In this document: in pieces, positions 43,245 to 52,600 of the stretch | Numbering within the stretch: position 1 is the stretch's first letter | How the letters are laid out: each line of letters begins with the position of its first letter | Assembly: GCF_963378075.1 (NCBI RefSeq) | Contig: NZ_OY726394.1 | Span: forward strand, 4,277,398-4,341,397 | Reading direction: 5' to 3' | DNA from: Mycolicibacter sp. MU0083 | GTDB taxonomy: Bacteria; Actinomycetota; Actinomycetes; Mycobacteriales; Mycobacteriaceae | Length of the DNA stretch: 64,000 nucleotides | Notes under the pieces: generated by a model | What the model was told of the DNA's origin: nothing | The model's database searches: none | What the model saw: only the letters and a program-made list of their open reading frames with translations | Position numbers and translations under genes: made by a program

Positions 43245-44123
43245 TCACCACTGGGTGAAGTCGACCGCCATCACGAACGAATTCCACAGCGCCTCAAATG
43301 CATTCACCGAATCGCTGTCGATCATGTGGTAGACGGTGTCGTACGTGCCGACGGCGTCGGGATTCACGACCTCTGCCCCATCGATGTCTTCCTGCGACAG
43401 GCCCAGGTACCAGAGGTGGTCGTTGAACATGCCGCCCAGGCCCTTGCCGCCGTCCCAGTTGGCCCAGCCGTCCCCGGACAGTGACCAGACGTCGGTGGCG
43501 TACAGGCCGTCGGGGGTGGTCGCCCCCAGCACCGGCGGGGCGATCCCCCAGCTGACCAGGTTCTGCCGGACCATGGTCACCACCCACTCCGGCAACCAGC
43601 TCTCCAGCGACGTCAGGAAGGAGTTCAGCCAGCCGCCCTGCGACGACGCGCTGTCGCCGATCATCACCAGATGCAGTGCTTCGGGGGGGATGCCGGCCTT
43701 TACGAACTCCTGCTCGGCCAGGGAGACCACGACCGCGCCCTGGGAGTAGCCCAGGAGATACAGCGGGTCGTCGCCGTTGAAGCCGTTTCCGTCGTCCCAC
43801 AGTTCGACGACCTGCTCGACCAACTGCTTCACACCGATGTCGACGGTGTTGGCCAGGGTGCTGAACGGGATGTACTCGGGGATGTTGACGATCCCGATCG
43901 GCTCGTCGTCAGGGTTTTGGAACCCCGCCGCGGTCAGGTACATCCCGGCCAGGTCGGCGTAGTTCTGGTTCTGCGTCGGGATGATGACCAGGGACTGGTC
44001 GGTCAGCATGTACTCGATATGCTGGGTGGCCGCCGCCTGGGCGGGAAAGTCGGCCGATCCGAGCGCCATCGGCGCAACAAGAAGCGGCGCCAACAACATC
44101 GCGCCCACGTTCGTCTTCTTCAC
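43245..44123 (-). CDS. Secreted PE-PPE-domain alpha/beta hydrolase
   Basis: A 292-residue exported protein: signal peptide (MLLAPLLVAPMALGSADFPAQA) then a PE-PPE (PF08237-type) serine-hydrolase domain. The nucleophile is in LLGYSQGAVVVSLAEQE; possible acid and His partners are in GGMFNDHLWYLG. Relatives with this domain hydrolyse or transfer acyl groups at the mycobacterial surface. It is a second member of the family in the window, only distantly like 8533-9621. No PE or PPE N-domain is attached. It sits in the junction zone between two conserved gene blocks, convergent with the DinB-like gene. Substrate unknown. Confidence 0.85.
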   Translation of the reverse strand: MKKTNVGAMLLAPLLVAPMALGSADFPAQAAATQHIEYMLTDQSLVIIPTQNQNYADLAGMYLTAAGFQNPDDEPIGIVNIPEYIPFSTLANTVDIGVKQLVEQVVELWDDGNGFNGDDPLYLLGYSQGAVVVSLAEQEFVKAGIPPEALHLVMIGDSASSQGGWLNSFLTSLESWLPEWVVTMVRQNLVSWGIAPPVLGATTPDGLYATDVWSLSGDGWANWDGGKGLGGMFNDHLWYLGLSQEDIDGAEVVNPDAVGTYDTVYHMIDSDSVNAFEALWNSFVMAVDFTQW

Positions 44124-44428
44124 GGGTACCTCCCAGCCCCTTGCACGTCACGCCGATGACAAGCCGCCTTATCGGCACTGAATCTTTACATATTTATGGG
44201 CCGGTACATAACCAAATCCGTCTGAGCGTTCACTTTCGGTTTCCGTGGCAACACCGTTCACCAAAGCAGTCGACGCTCGATGTTCACAGACCACCCTCCC
44301 ACCAAAGCGTCGACAAGTCCGGTCGAAATCGAACGATTGTGCGTCTCCGGACGTGGACTTCGGCCCTATTCGACACCCGGAGCAGGGCGAATAATCCCCC
44401 GACACGGCATTTATCGGCGACCGGATTC
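44124..44428. other. AT-richer intergenic region upstream of the PE-PPE hydrolase
   Basis: About 305 bp without a convincing gene; small open frames on both strands lack ribosome sites and family features. Its base composition is clearly lower in GC than the flanks near 44180-44260 (for example TTACATATTTATGG). That stretch probably contains the promoter of the leftward hydrolase gene. A motif around GTCGAC is repeated loosely at about 44270 and 44310. I see no IS, tRNA or attachment site. Confidence 0.5.
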
Positions 44429-44959
44429 TCACAGCACCGTGGCGCCGTCGGCGGCACCGTCACCGTCGGAGTCGGTGAGCTTGACGTCCCACCGCCCGTC
44501 ACCGTCGGTATCGACGTAGGCGGTGCGGTAGCCACCCGCACCGTCGCCGATCAACACCCGGTCGGCCCGCCCGTCACCGTCGGCGTCGAGCAATCGGTCC
44601 GCGATGCGCCCGGTGCCGGCGAAATCGACCAACGGCCCGCCGGTGTGCTCCACCCCGTCGAGGCCGGCCCAGCGCAGCCCGCCGGAACGGTCCGCCGTGC
44701 TCGCCGCGATCCCGTGTCCCCAGGTGCCGGTGCCGTCGTCGGTGTAGTAGGCCGCCGGATTGCGGTCGGCATCGAAGTCCAGCAGCAGGTGGTCGGCCAC
44801 GCCGTCGCCGTCGAGATCCAACAGCGCGTCGTCGCGCAGCCCGTCGCCGTCGAAGTCCAGACTCAACGCATCGGCCAGACCGTCGCCGTCCAGATCCACA
44901 TCGAACGGATCGGTCCACATCGTCGCCGAGCCGTCACCGTCGCCCAAGCAGTAGTCCAT
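44429..44959 (-). CDS. Asp/Gly-rich calcium-binding-type repeat protein
   Basis: A 176-residue acidic protein made of repeated DxDGDGxxD units: VDLDGDGLADAL, LDFDGDGLRDDAL, LDLDGDGVADHL and LDADGDGRADRV, ending with DTDGDGRWDVKLTDSDGDG. Such units bind calcium in thrombospondin-type-3, dockerin-like and EF-hand-like repeats. No signal peptide is visible. ATG 44959 begins MDYCLGDGDG. It lies 25 bp past the pcnA stop on the same strand; M. tuberculosis has a similarly sized hypothetical gene next to pcnA (Rv3906c), which I believe but cannot confirm is the counterpart. Function unknown. Confidence 0.8.
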   Translation of the reverse strand: MDYCLGDGDGSATMWTDPFDVDLDGDGLADALSLDFDGDGLRDDALLDLDGDGVADHLLLDFDADRNPAAYYTDDGTGTWGHGIAASTADRSGGLRWAGLDGVEHTGGPLVDFAGTGRIADRLLDADGDGRADRVLIGDGAGGYRTAYVDTDGDGRWDVKLTDSDGDGAADGATVL

Positions 44960-44984
44960 ACCCCGCTCAGACGCGGGGCCGGCG

Positions 44985-46430
44985 CTATCGGTTCCCCTGG
45001 GTCTCCCACCACGACAGCAATGCCGCGGTCGCCTCTTCACGGGACAACGGGCCCCGCTCCAGGCGCAGCTCCTTGAGATAACTCCAGGCGCGGCCGACCT
45101 GCGGACCCGCGGAGATGCCGAGCAGCGCCATGATCTCGTTGCCGTCGAGATCCGGCCGCACCCGCTGCAGGTCTTCCTGCTCGGCCAACACCGCGATCCG
45201 CTCCTCGAGCTGGTCGTAGCTGGCCTGCAGCCGTGCGGCACGCCGCTTGTTGCGGGTGGTGCAGTCGGCCCGGACCAGCTTGTGCAGCCGGTTCAGCAAC
45301 GGGCCCGCGTCGGTGACGTAGCGCCGCACCGCGGAGTCCGTCCACTTTCCGTCGCCGTATCCGTGGAACCGCAGATGCAGATAGACCAGTTGGGAGACGT
45401 CGTCGACCATCTGCTTGGAGTAGCGCAGCTCGCGCATCCGCTTGCGGGCCATCTTCGCGCCCACGACCTCGTGGTGATGGAAGCTGACCCCGCCCTGGGC
45501 CTCGTGCCGGCGGGTGGCCGGCTTGCCGATGTCGTGCAGCAGCGCCGCCCAGCGCAACACCAGGTCGGCGTCGCCGTCCTCCAGGTCGATGGCCTGGCGC
45601 AGCACGGTCAGCGAATGCTGGTAGACGTCCTTGTGCTGGTGATGCTCGTCGATCGCCATCCGCATACCGCCGACCTCGGGCAGCACCACATCGCCCATCC
45701 CGGTTGCGACCATCAGGTCCAGGCCGGCGACCGGGTCGGCGCCCAGCAGCAGTTTGTCCAGTTCGGCCGCCACGCGTTCGGCGGTGATCCGGGCCAGTTC
45801 CGGCGCCATGTCCTCGATGGCGGCGCGCACCCGGGGGGCCACGGTGAAGCCGAGTTGGGAGACGAACCGGGCGGCCCGCAGCATCCGCAGCGGGTCATCG
45901 CCGAACGAGTCCTGCGGCGCGGTGGGAGTGTCGAGAACCCGGGTCCGCAACGCCGCCAGGCCGCCGAGCGGGTCGATGAACTCCCCCGGCCCGGCCGGCG
46001 TGATCCGGACCGCCATGGCGTTGGCGGTGAAATCGCGGCGCACCAGGTCGTCTTCGAGCGAATCGCCGAACCGCACTTCGGGGTTGCGGGTGACCCGGTC
46101 GTACTGGTCGGCCCGGAAGGTGGTGATCTCCACCCGCTGGCCGGCCAGCGCCGCACCCACGGTGCCGAACTCGATGCCGGTGTCCCACATGGCCTCGGCT
46201 CGTCCCCGCAGAATGCGCTGGACCTGATCGGGCCGGGCGTCGGTGGTGAAGTCCAGATCCGGGCTCGACCGGCCCAGCAGGGCGTCGCGGACCGAGCCGC
46301 CGACCAGATAGAGCTGCTGTCCGGCATCGGCGAAGATCTCGCCCAGGCCACGCAGCACGTCGGCGTGCCGGTTGAGTGCGACGGCTGCCGCCGTCAGCAG
46401 GTCGGCGTCGTCGTGGTGGGCATCTGGCAC
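44985..46430 (-). CDS. pcnA: CCA tRNA nucleotidyltransferase
   Basis: Adds or repairs the CCA end of tRNAs (class II polymerase-beta-like). The 481-residue protein has the head motif YLVGGSVRDALLGR and catalytic LDFTTDARPD. EITTFR and RRDFTANAMA follow. After the neck comes an HD domain (HHQHKDVYQHSLTVL, LLHDIGKPATR), as in phosphohydrolase-bearing CCA enzymes. The start is GTG 46430 (PDAHHDDADLL), as in Rv3907c. It is divergent from the nudix gene across about 120 bp. Confidence 0.94.
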   Translation of the reverse strand: MPDAHHDDADLLTAAAVALNRHADVLRGLGEIFADAGQQLYLVGGSVRDALLGRSSPDLDFTTDARPDQVQRILRGRAEAMWDTGIEFGTVGAALAGQRVEITTFRADQYDRVTRNPEVRFGDSLEDDLVRRDFTANAMAVRITPAGPGEFIDPLGGLAALRTRVLDTPTAPQDSFGDDPLRMLRAARFVSQLGFTVAPRVRAAIEDMAPELARITAERVAAELDKLLLGADPVAGLDLMVATGMGDVVLPEVGGMRMAIDEHHQHKDVYQHSLTVLRQAIDLEDGDADLVLRWAALLHDIGKPATRRHEAQGGVSFHHHEVVGAKMARKRMRELRYSKQMVDDVSQLVYLHLRFHGYGDGKWTDSAVRRYVTDAGPLLNRLHKLVRADCTTRNKRRAARLQASYDQLEERIAVLAEQEDLQRVRPDLDGNEIMALLGISAGPQVGRAWSYLKELRLERGPLSREEATAALLSWWETQGNR

Positions 46431-46550
46431 GTTCGATGAGCTTAGCGGTGGTCGCAAGCGCGGCGAAGCCGGGCGAAGCGGGCCGTGGCGATGTGCGGAG
46501 TCCGGCGAGGGAGGCCGGTCAACCCGCGTGTGCCAGCTACTATCGCATGG

Positions 46551-47315
46551 GTGTCGGCCGACGGCGGAGAAGCCAATTCGGGACGGCGCCGCAGGCGGCG
46601 TCGTGGTCGACGCACGTCCGGTCCGAAAACCGGGCACACCGAAACCACCCCGACCGACGCCACGCCCGGCACTGCCGCAACGCCGGCCCGCTCGGCCCAG
46701 CGTCGGCCCCGCGGCGTCCGGCACGGCCCGGATCGGCTGCGCACGGTGCACGAGACCTCGGCCGGCGGATTGGTCGTCGACGGCATCGACGGGCCGCGGG
46801 AAGAGCAGGTCGCGGCGCTGATCGGCCGGGTGGACCGGCGCGGCCGGATGCTGTGGTCGCTGCCGAAGGGACACATCGAGGTCGGTGAGACCGCCGAACA
46901 GACCGCCATCCGGGAGGTCGCCGAGGAGACCGGCGTCCAGGGTGACGTGCTGGCCGCTCTGGGCAGCATCGACTACTGGTTCGTCACCGAGGGCCGCCGG
47001 GTGCACAAGACCGTGCACCACTACCTGATGCGGTTCTCCAGCGGAGAGCTGTGCGACGACGATGTAGAGGTCACTGAGGTGGCGTGGGTACCGATCCGCG
47101 AGCTGCCGTCCCGGTTGGCTTATGCCGACGAGCGCCGGCTGGCCCTGGTCGCCGACGAGTTGATCGATCGGCTGCAGGCCGACGGCCCGGCCGCACTGCC
47201 GCCCCTGCCGGTGACCGCGCCCTGGCGCCGACCCCAGACCCATTCGCGGACCCGCCGGACTCGGACCGGCGGGCAGTCACCGGACCGGAAGAACGGTCGC
47301 GGGCTGGACCCGTGA
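46551..47315 (+). CDS. mutT4: Nudix hydrolase (MutT4 homolog)
   Basis: A 254-residue Nudix enzyme (M. tuberculosis Rv3908 type). The Nudix box reads GHIEVGETAEQTAIREVAEETGV, with the metal-binding REVAEE. An Arg-rich N-tail (SGRRRRRRRGRR) and basic C-tail flank the domain. Members hydrolyse nucleoside diphosphate derivatives; Rv3908 has been called MutT4, with weak evidence for mutation avoidance. GTG 46551 gives the homologous start. It overlaps the next gene by 4 bp (GTGA), starting the nudix-DUF6049-murJ series. Confidence 0.9.
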   Translation: MSADGGEANSGRRRRRRRGRRTSGPKTGHTETTPTDATPGTAATPARSAQRRPRGVRHGPDRLRTVHETSAGGLVVDGIDGPREEQVAALIGRVDRRGRMLWSLPKGHIEVGETAEQTAIREVAEETGVQGDVLAALGSIDYWFVTEGRRVHKTVHHYLMRFSSGELCDDDVEVTEVAWVPIRELPSRLAYADERRLALVADELIDRLQADGPAALPPLPVTAPWRRPQTHSRTRRTRTGGQSPDRKNGRGLDP

Positions 47316-49693
47316 CCCGCGCGCGACGAACCGGCGGACGTCGCCTGCCGAGGCGCTTCACGGCCCCTCTGGCGCTGATGGCCGCCCTGCTGATGATTCT
47401 GGGCACCGCCGTCGGTGGTGCCGCACCACGTCCCGGGACGGGCGAACCCGACGCGGCGCCGTTCGTCCAGATCCGTATCGACCGGGTGACCCCGGACATC
47501 GTCACGACATCCAGTGTCCCGGTCGTCACGGTCGCCGGGACGGTCAGCAACGTCGGCGACCGCCCGGTCCGCGATGTGATGGTGCGCCTGGAGTCCGCCG
47601 GTGCGGTCGCGTCGTCGGCGGGGTTGCGGACCAACCTCAGCGGCACCAACGACCAGTTCCGCCCGGTGGGCACCTTCGAGACGGTGGCGACCGAACTCCA
47701 GCGCGGTCAGGAAGCCCGTTTCACCGTGTCGGCGCCGCTGCGGTCGGCCCGGGAGCCGGCTCTCAACATCGACCGGCCCGGGATCTACCCGGTGCTGGTC
47801 AACGTCAACGGCACCCCGGACTACGGTGAGCCGACCCGCCTGGACGACGCCCGGTTCCTGCTTCCGGTGACCGGTCTGCCCCGCACCGATCCTGCCGCCG
47901 AGCCCGTCGCCGGGGTCGTGTCACCCGACACCTCGCAGCCGGTTCGGCTCACCATGCTGTGGCCGCTGGCCGATCGGCCCCGGCTGACCCCCGGGGCTCC
48001 CGGCGGCACCCTGCCGGTGCGGCTGATCGACGACGACCTGGCGAGTTCCCTGGCGCCGGGTGGCCGCCTGGAGGCCCTGCTGTCGGCGGCCGAATTCGCC
48101 ACCAGTCCGGCGGTGGACGACACCGGCGCGTTGAACCGGTCGCTGTGCCTGGCGGTGGACCCGGATCTGTTGGTGACGGTGAACGCGATGACCGGTGACT
48201 ACGTGGTCGCCGAGTCCCCCGACGACGCCGCCGCGCACCCCGGCACCGGCCGGCAGGCGGCCACCGGCTGGCTGGAGCGATTGCGCCGGCTGGCGCAGCA
48301 CACCTGTGTGACCGCCACGCCCTACGCGCAGGTGGATCTGGACGCCCTGGCGCGGGTCGGCGACCCGCGGCTCAACGAGATGGCGCTGACCAAGCCCGCC
48401 GATATCGTCGACCGCATCCTCGGGGTGAGCTCGGTCCGCGGCGCGGTCCTGCTGGGGGAAGGCCGGCTGACCGCGGGTGCCGCCGACCTGATCGGCGCCC
48501 AGGGCGACGCCGTGGTGGTCACCGCCGGTGATTGTTCGGCCCAGGATTCGATGACCGGCGCCTCGGCCACCGCGGACCCGACGCCGCGGCGGCTGTCCCC
48601 GCGGCTGGTGGTCGCCCCCTACGACCCGGCGGTCGGCGCGGCATTGGCGGCGTTGGGCACCGACCCGACGGCACCCGGTTATCTCGACGGTTCGCTGGCG
48701 GTGCGCCTGAACCACGATTCCGCACTCGCCCGCCGCCAGGATGCGCTCGGCTCCATGTTGTGGCGGAGCCTGGAATCGCCGGAGAGCCCCGGTGCGGTGC
48801 GCGACGAGATCCTGCTGCCGCCGGCGTACTGGAAGCCCCGGGCCGACGACGCCCAGGCGATACTGACCACCCTGGGCACCGCCCTGCGGTCCGGGCTGGC
48901 GGTGCCCCGCCCGCTGACCGCGGTGATCGCCGAATCCCGCGCCGTCACCGCCGCACCGCCGCATCCCCTGCCGATTCAACAGCCGGCGGCCGGATTCGGC
49001 CCGGAGGTCATCGACGCGGTGGCCGGTGACGCCGGGCGGCTGTGGGCGTTGACGTCCGCCCTGACCACCGATACGCGCACCCGGTTGACCGGCGGTCAGT
49101 ACACCGCGCCGATCGCCGAGAGCATGCTGCGGGCGCTGACCCAGTCCGAGCCGCTCGACGTCCGCAACGGGCTGGCGGCGCAACGCCTGGCCGTCATCGG
49201 CGCGACGGTCGCGGATCTGATCGGGGCGGTGACCATCGTGCACCCGGCCGACTCCTACACGCTGGCCACCGAGCACAGTCCGCTGCCGCTGGCCCTGCGC
49301 AACGATCTGGCGGTGCCGATCCGGGTGCGACTGACCATCGACGCCCCGCCCGGGATGACCGTCACCGATGTCGGGGAGCTGGAACTGCCCCCGGGCTATC
49401 TGCCGCTGCGCGTCCCGGTCGAGGTCCGGGTCAACCAGCACTTCGTCGTCGATGCGGCGCTGCAGACCCCCGGCGGCCTTCCGCTGGGTGAGTCGGTGCG
49501 CCTGTCGGTGCATTCGAACGCTTACGGCATGGTGCTGTTCCTGATCACGATGACCGCCGCCGCCGCACTCACCGTGCTGACCGGCCGCCGGCTCTGGCAC
49601 CGCTTCCGCGGTCAGCCCGACCGCGCCGATCTGGACGCCCCGCGCCCGGTCGGGGACGCGCTCCCACCCGCCGACGAAGGCGCCGACCGGTGA
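47312..49693 (+). CDS. DUF6049 membrane-anchored extracellular protein (Rv3909 homolog)
   Basis: A 793-residue exported protein. An N-terminal TM (TAPLALMAALLMILGTAVGG) begins a large extracellular part with an Ig-like start (FVQIRIDRVTPDIVTTSSVPVVTVAG). A C-terminal TM follows (NAYGMVLFLITMTAAAALTVL), then a short basic cytoplasmic tail. It matches M. tuberculosis Rv3909, which is essential-looking in transposon screens as I recall, with unknown function. Start GTG 47312 and end 49693 both overlap neighbours by 4 bp, so it is made together with MurJ and is likely tied to cell-wall synthesis. Confidence 0.9.
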   Translation: MTRARRTGGRRLPRRFTAPLALMAALLMILGTAVGGAAPRPGTGEPDAAPFVQIRIDRVTPDIVTTSSVPVVTVAGTVSNVGDRPVRDVMVRLESAGAVASSAGLRTNLSGTNDQFRPVGTFETVATELQRGQEARFTVSAPLRSAREPALNIDRPGIYPVLVNVNGTPDYGEPTRLDDARFLLPVTGLPRTDPAAEPVAGVVSPDTSQPVRLTMLWPLADRPRLTPGAPGGTLPVRLIDDDLASSLAPGGRLEALLSAAEFATSPAVDDTGALNRSLCLAVDPDLLVTVNAMTGDYVVAESPDDAAAHPGTGRQAATGWLERLRRLAQHTCVTATPYAQVDLDALARVGDPRLNEMALTKPADIVDRILGVSSVRGAVLLGEGRLTAGAADLIGAQGDAVVVTAGDCSAQDSMTGASATADPTPRRLSPRLVVAPYDPAVGAALAALGTDPTAPGYLDGSLAVRLNHDSALARRQDALGSMLWRSLESPESPGAVRDEILLPPAYWKPRADDAQAILTTLGTALRSGLAVPRPLTAVIAESRAVTAAPPHPLPIQQPAAGFGPEVIDAVAGDAGRLWALTSALTTDTRTRLTGGQYTAPIAESMLRALTQSEPLDVRNGLAAQRLAVIGATVADLIGAVTIVHPADSYTLATEHSPLPLALRNDLAVPIRVRLTIDAPPGMTVTDVGELELPPGYLPLRVPVEVRVNQHFVVDAALQTPGGLPLGESVRLSVHSNAYGMVLFLITMTAAAALTVLTGRRLWHRFRGQPDRADLDAPRPVGDALPPADEGADR

Positions 49694-52600
49694 GCACGCC
49701 GTCCACCCAGCCCGCCCAGCCCGCCCAGCCCGCCCGGCCCGAGCTGACCGATGCCGCCGTGGTGTCGCGCTCCTGGGGGATGGCGCTGGCGACGCTGGTC
49801 AGCCGGATCACCGGGTTCGTCCGGGTGGTGCTGCTGGCCGCGATCCTGGGTGCGGCCCTGTCCAGCGCATTCTCGGTGGCCAACCAGCTGCCGAACCAGA
49901 TCGCCGCCCTGGTGCTGGAGGCGACGTTCACCGCGATCTTCGTGCCGGTGCTGGCCCGCGCCGAACGCGACGACCCGGACGGCGGTGCGGCCTTCGTCCG
50001 GCGGCTGATCACGCTGGCCACCGCGCTGCTGCTGGCCACCACGGTGCTCTCGGTGGCCGCGGCCCCGTTGCTGGTCCGATTGATGCTGGGCGGGGATCCG
50101 CAGGTCAACGAACCGCTGACCATCGCGTTCGCCTATCTGCTGCTGCCACAGGTGATCTGCTACGGGCTGTCCTCGGTGTTCATGGCGATCCTGAACACCC
50201 GCAACATCTTCGGGGCACCGGCCTGGGCGCCGGTGGTCAACAACGTGGTCGCGATCGCCACCCTGGTGCTGTATCTGCTGATGCCGGGCGAACTGTCGGT
50301 GGACCCGGTACGGATGGGCAACGCCAAGCTGCTGGTGCTGGGCCTGGGCACCACGGCGGGCGTGGTCGCCCAGACGGCGGTCCTGCTGGTGGCGATCCGG
50401 CGGGAGCGGATCAGCCTGCGTCCGCTGTGGGGAATTGACGACCGGCTCAAGCGTTTCGGCGCAATGGCCGCCGCGATGGTGCTCTACGTGCTGATCAGCC
50501 AGATCGGGCTGGTCGTGACCAATCAGATCGCCGCCACCTCGGCGGCCTCCGGGCCGGCGATCTACTACTACGCCTGGCTGTTGCTGCAACTCCCGTTCGG
50601 GATGATCGGCGTGACCGTGCTGACGGTGGTGATGCCGCGGTTGAGCCGCAATGCCGCCGCCGGCGACGATCCCGCGGTGCTGGCCGATCTGTCGCTGGCC
50701 ACCCGGCTGATGATGATCACGCTGATCCCGATCGTGGCGCTGATGACGGTCGGGGGCCCGGCCATCGGCAGTGCGTTGTTCGCCTACGGCAACTTCGGCA
50801 ACGTCGATGCCGGATATCTGGGTGCGGCGGTCACCCTGTCGGCGTTCACGCTGATCCCCTACGCGATGGTGCTGCTGCAGCTCCGGGTGTTCTATGCGCG
50901 CGAGCAACCCTGGATCCCGATCGCCATCATCGTGGTGATCACCGTGGTGAAGATCGGCGCTTCGCTGCTGGCGCCGCACCTCACCGAGAATCCCGACCTG
51001 GTGGCCGCCTACCTGGGCCTGGCCAACGGTGTGGGTTTCCTCGCCGGCGCGATCGTCGGTCACGTGCTGCTGCAGCGCACCCTGCTGCCGACCGGTGGGC
51101 CGGCGACCGTGCCGGGCCGCACCCGGTTGCTCGGCCGCGACGTGGTGCGCACCGTGCTGGTCACCCTGACGGCTTCGCTGCTGGCCGGGCTGATCGCCGA
51201 GATCCTCGACCGGGTGCTGGGGCTGCGTGGCCTGACCGATCACGGTGCCGCCGGTTCGATGCTGCGGCTGCTGGTGTTGACGCTGGTGATGTTGCCGATC
51301 ATCGCGGCGGTGATGGTGCGCGCACAGGTCCCCGAGGCCGTCGCCGCCGTCGCCGCGGTCCGGCGTCGCCTCGGCGCGTCGCGCCCGGAAACAACCCTGG
51401 GCAACCCGCCTTCTCCGGATCCGGTCGTCCCGTACGCTGAGCAGAACCGTTTGCCCACACCGGCCGGGGAGGTGTCGAACGACCCCGCCCGGCAGACGTC
51501 ACCGGGACCCGATACCGGTGGCGGAACACCGAAAGGCGCTGAGGTGGCTCACATTCCTTCCGATGGCGCCGAGACCCGCGAGTCCGAGGCGGCCTCCGAC
51601 GAAGGCCTGCTGACGCCGGGACTGACCATTGCGGGCGGCCGTTACCGGTTGTTGGTGCGCCACGGCCGCACCGCCGTGCTGCAGTTCTGGCAGGCGCAGG
51701 ACACCGCGCTGAGTCGGCAGGTGGCGTTGACGTTCGTCGACCCCGAGCAGACGATGTCCGACGACCAGTTGACCGGCGTCTTGTCGCGTACGCAGCGACT
51801 CAGCCAGATCGACCTCCCCGGGATCGCCCGGGTGCTCGACGTGGTGCGGATCGGGGCCGGTGGCCTGGTGGTCTCCGAATGGGTCCGCGGTGCGTCCCTG
51901 CCGGAGGTGGCCGGTACCGAGCCGTCGCCGATCGGCGCCGCCCGGGCGATCCGGTCCCTGGCCGCGGCCGCCGAGACGGCGCACCACAACGGTGTGGCGC
52001 TGTCGATCGACCATCCGGCCCGGGTGCGGGTCAGTATCGACGGCGACGTCACCCTGGCCTTCCCCGCCACCATGCCCGACGCCCGGCCCGAAGACGACAT
52101 CCGCGGCATCGGCGCCACCCTGTACGCGCTGCTGGTCAACCGGTGGCCGCTGCCCGGCGACGGGGACAGCGGGCTGGCACCGGCGGACCTCGACTCGACC
52201 GGGAATCCGGTCAAGCCCGATGCCGTCAAACCCGACATCCCGTTCCAGATCGCCGCCGCCGCCAGCCACGCGATTCAGCCCGACGGCGGTATCCGCGGTG
52301 CGTCGACGCTGTCCAATCTGCTTCAGCAGGCCACCGCACTGCATGAACAGACCGAACTGATCGGGACGCTGGAGGACTCGCCTCCGGCGGCACGGCGGGA
52401 GCCGACGGTTCCCGACGAAGAGACTCGTGCGGAGCGACGGCGCCGGGTGCTGATCGGTTTGGGCATCGGTGGCGCGGTGATCCTGATCGCGCTGCTGGTG
52501 CTGGCCTCGGTGCTGAACCGAATCTTCGGTGACGTCAACGGATTCGACAAGACCGAGCTGGGCCTGAGCAATCCGACGACGTCGTCGCTGCCGGGCGCGA

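Noticed and set aside
44169..44432. 87-codon minus-strand frame in the AT-richer gap
   Set aside because: No ribosome site or homology, and it covers the probable promoter of the PE-PPE hydrolase.
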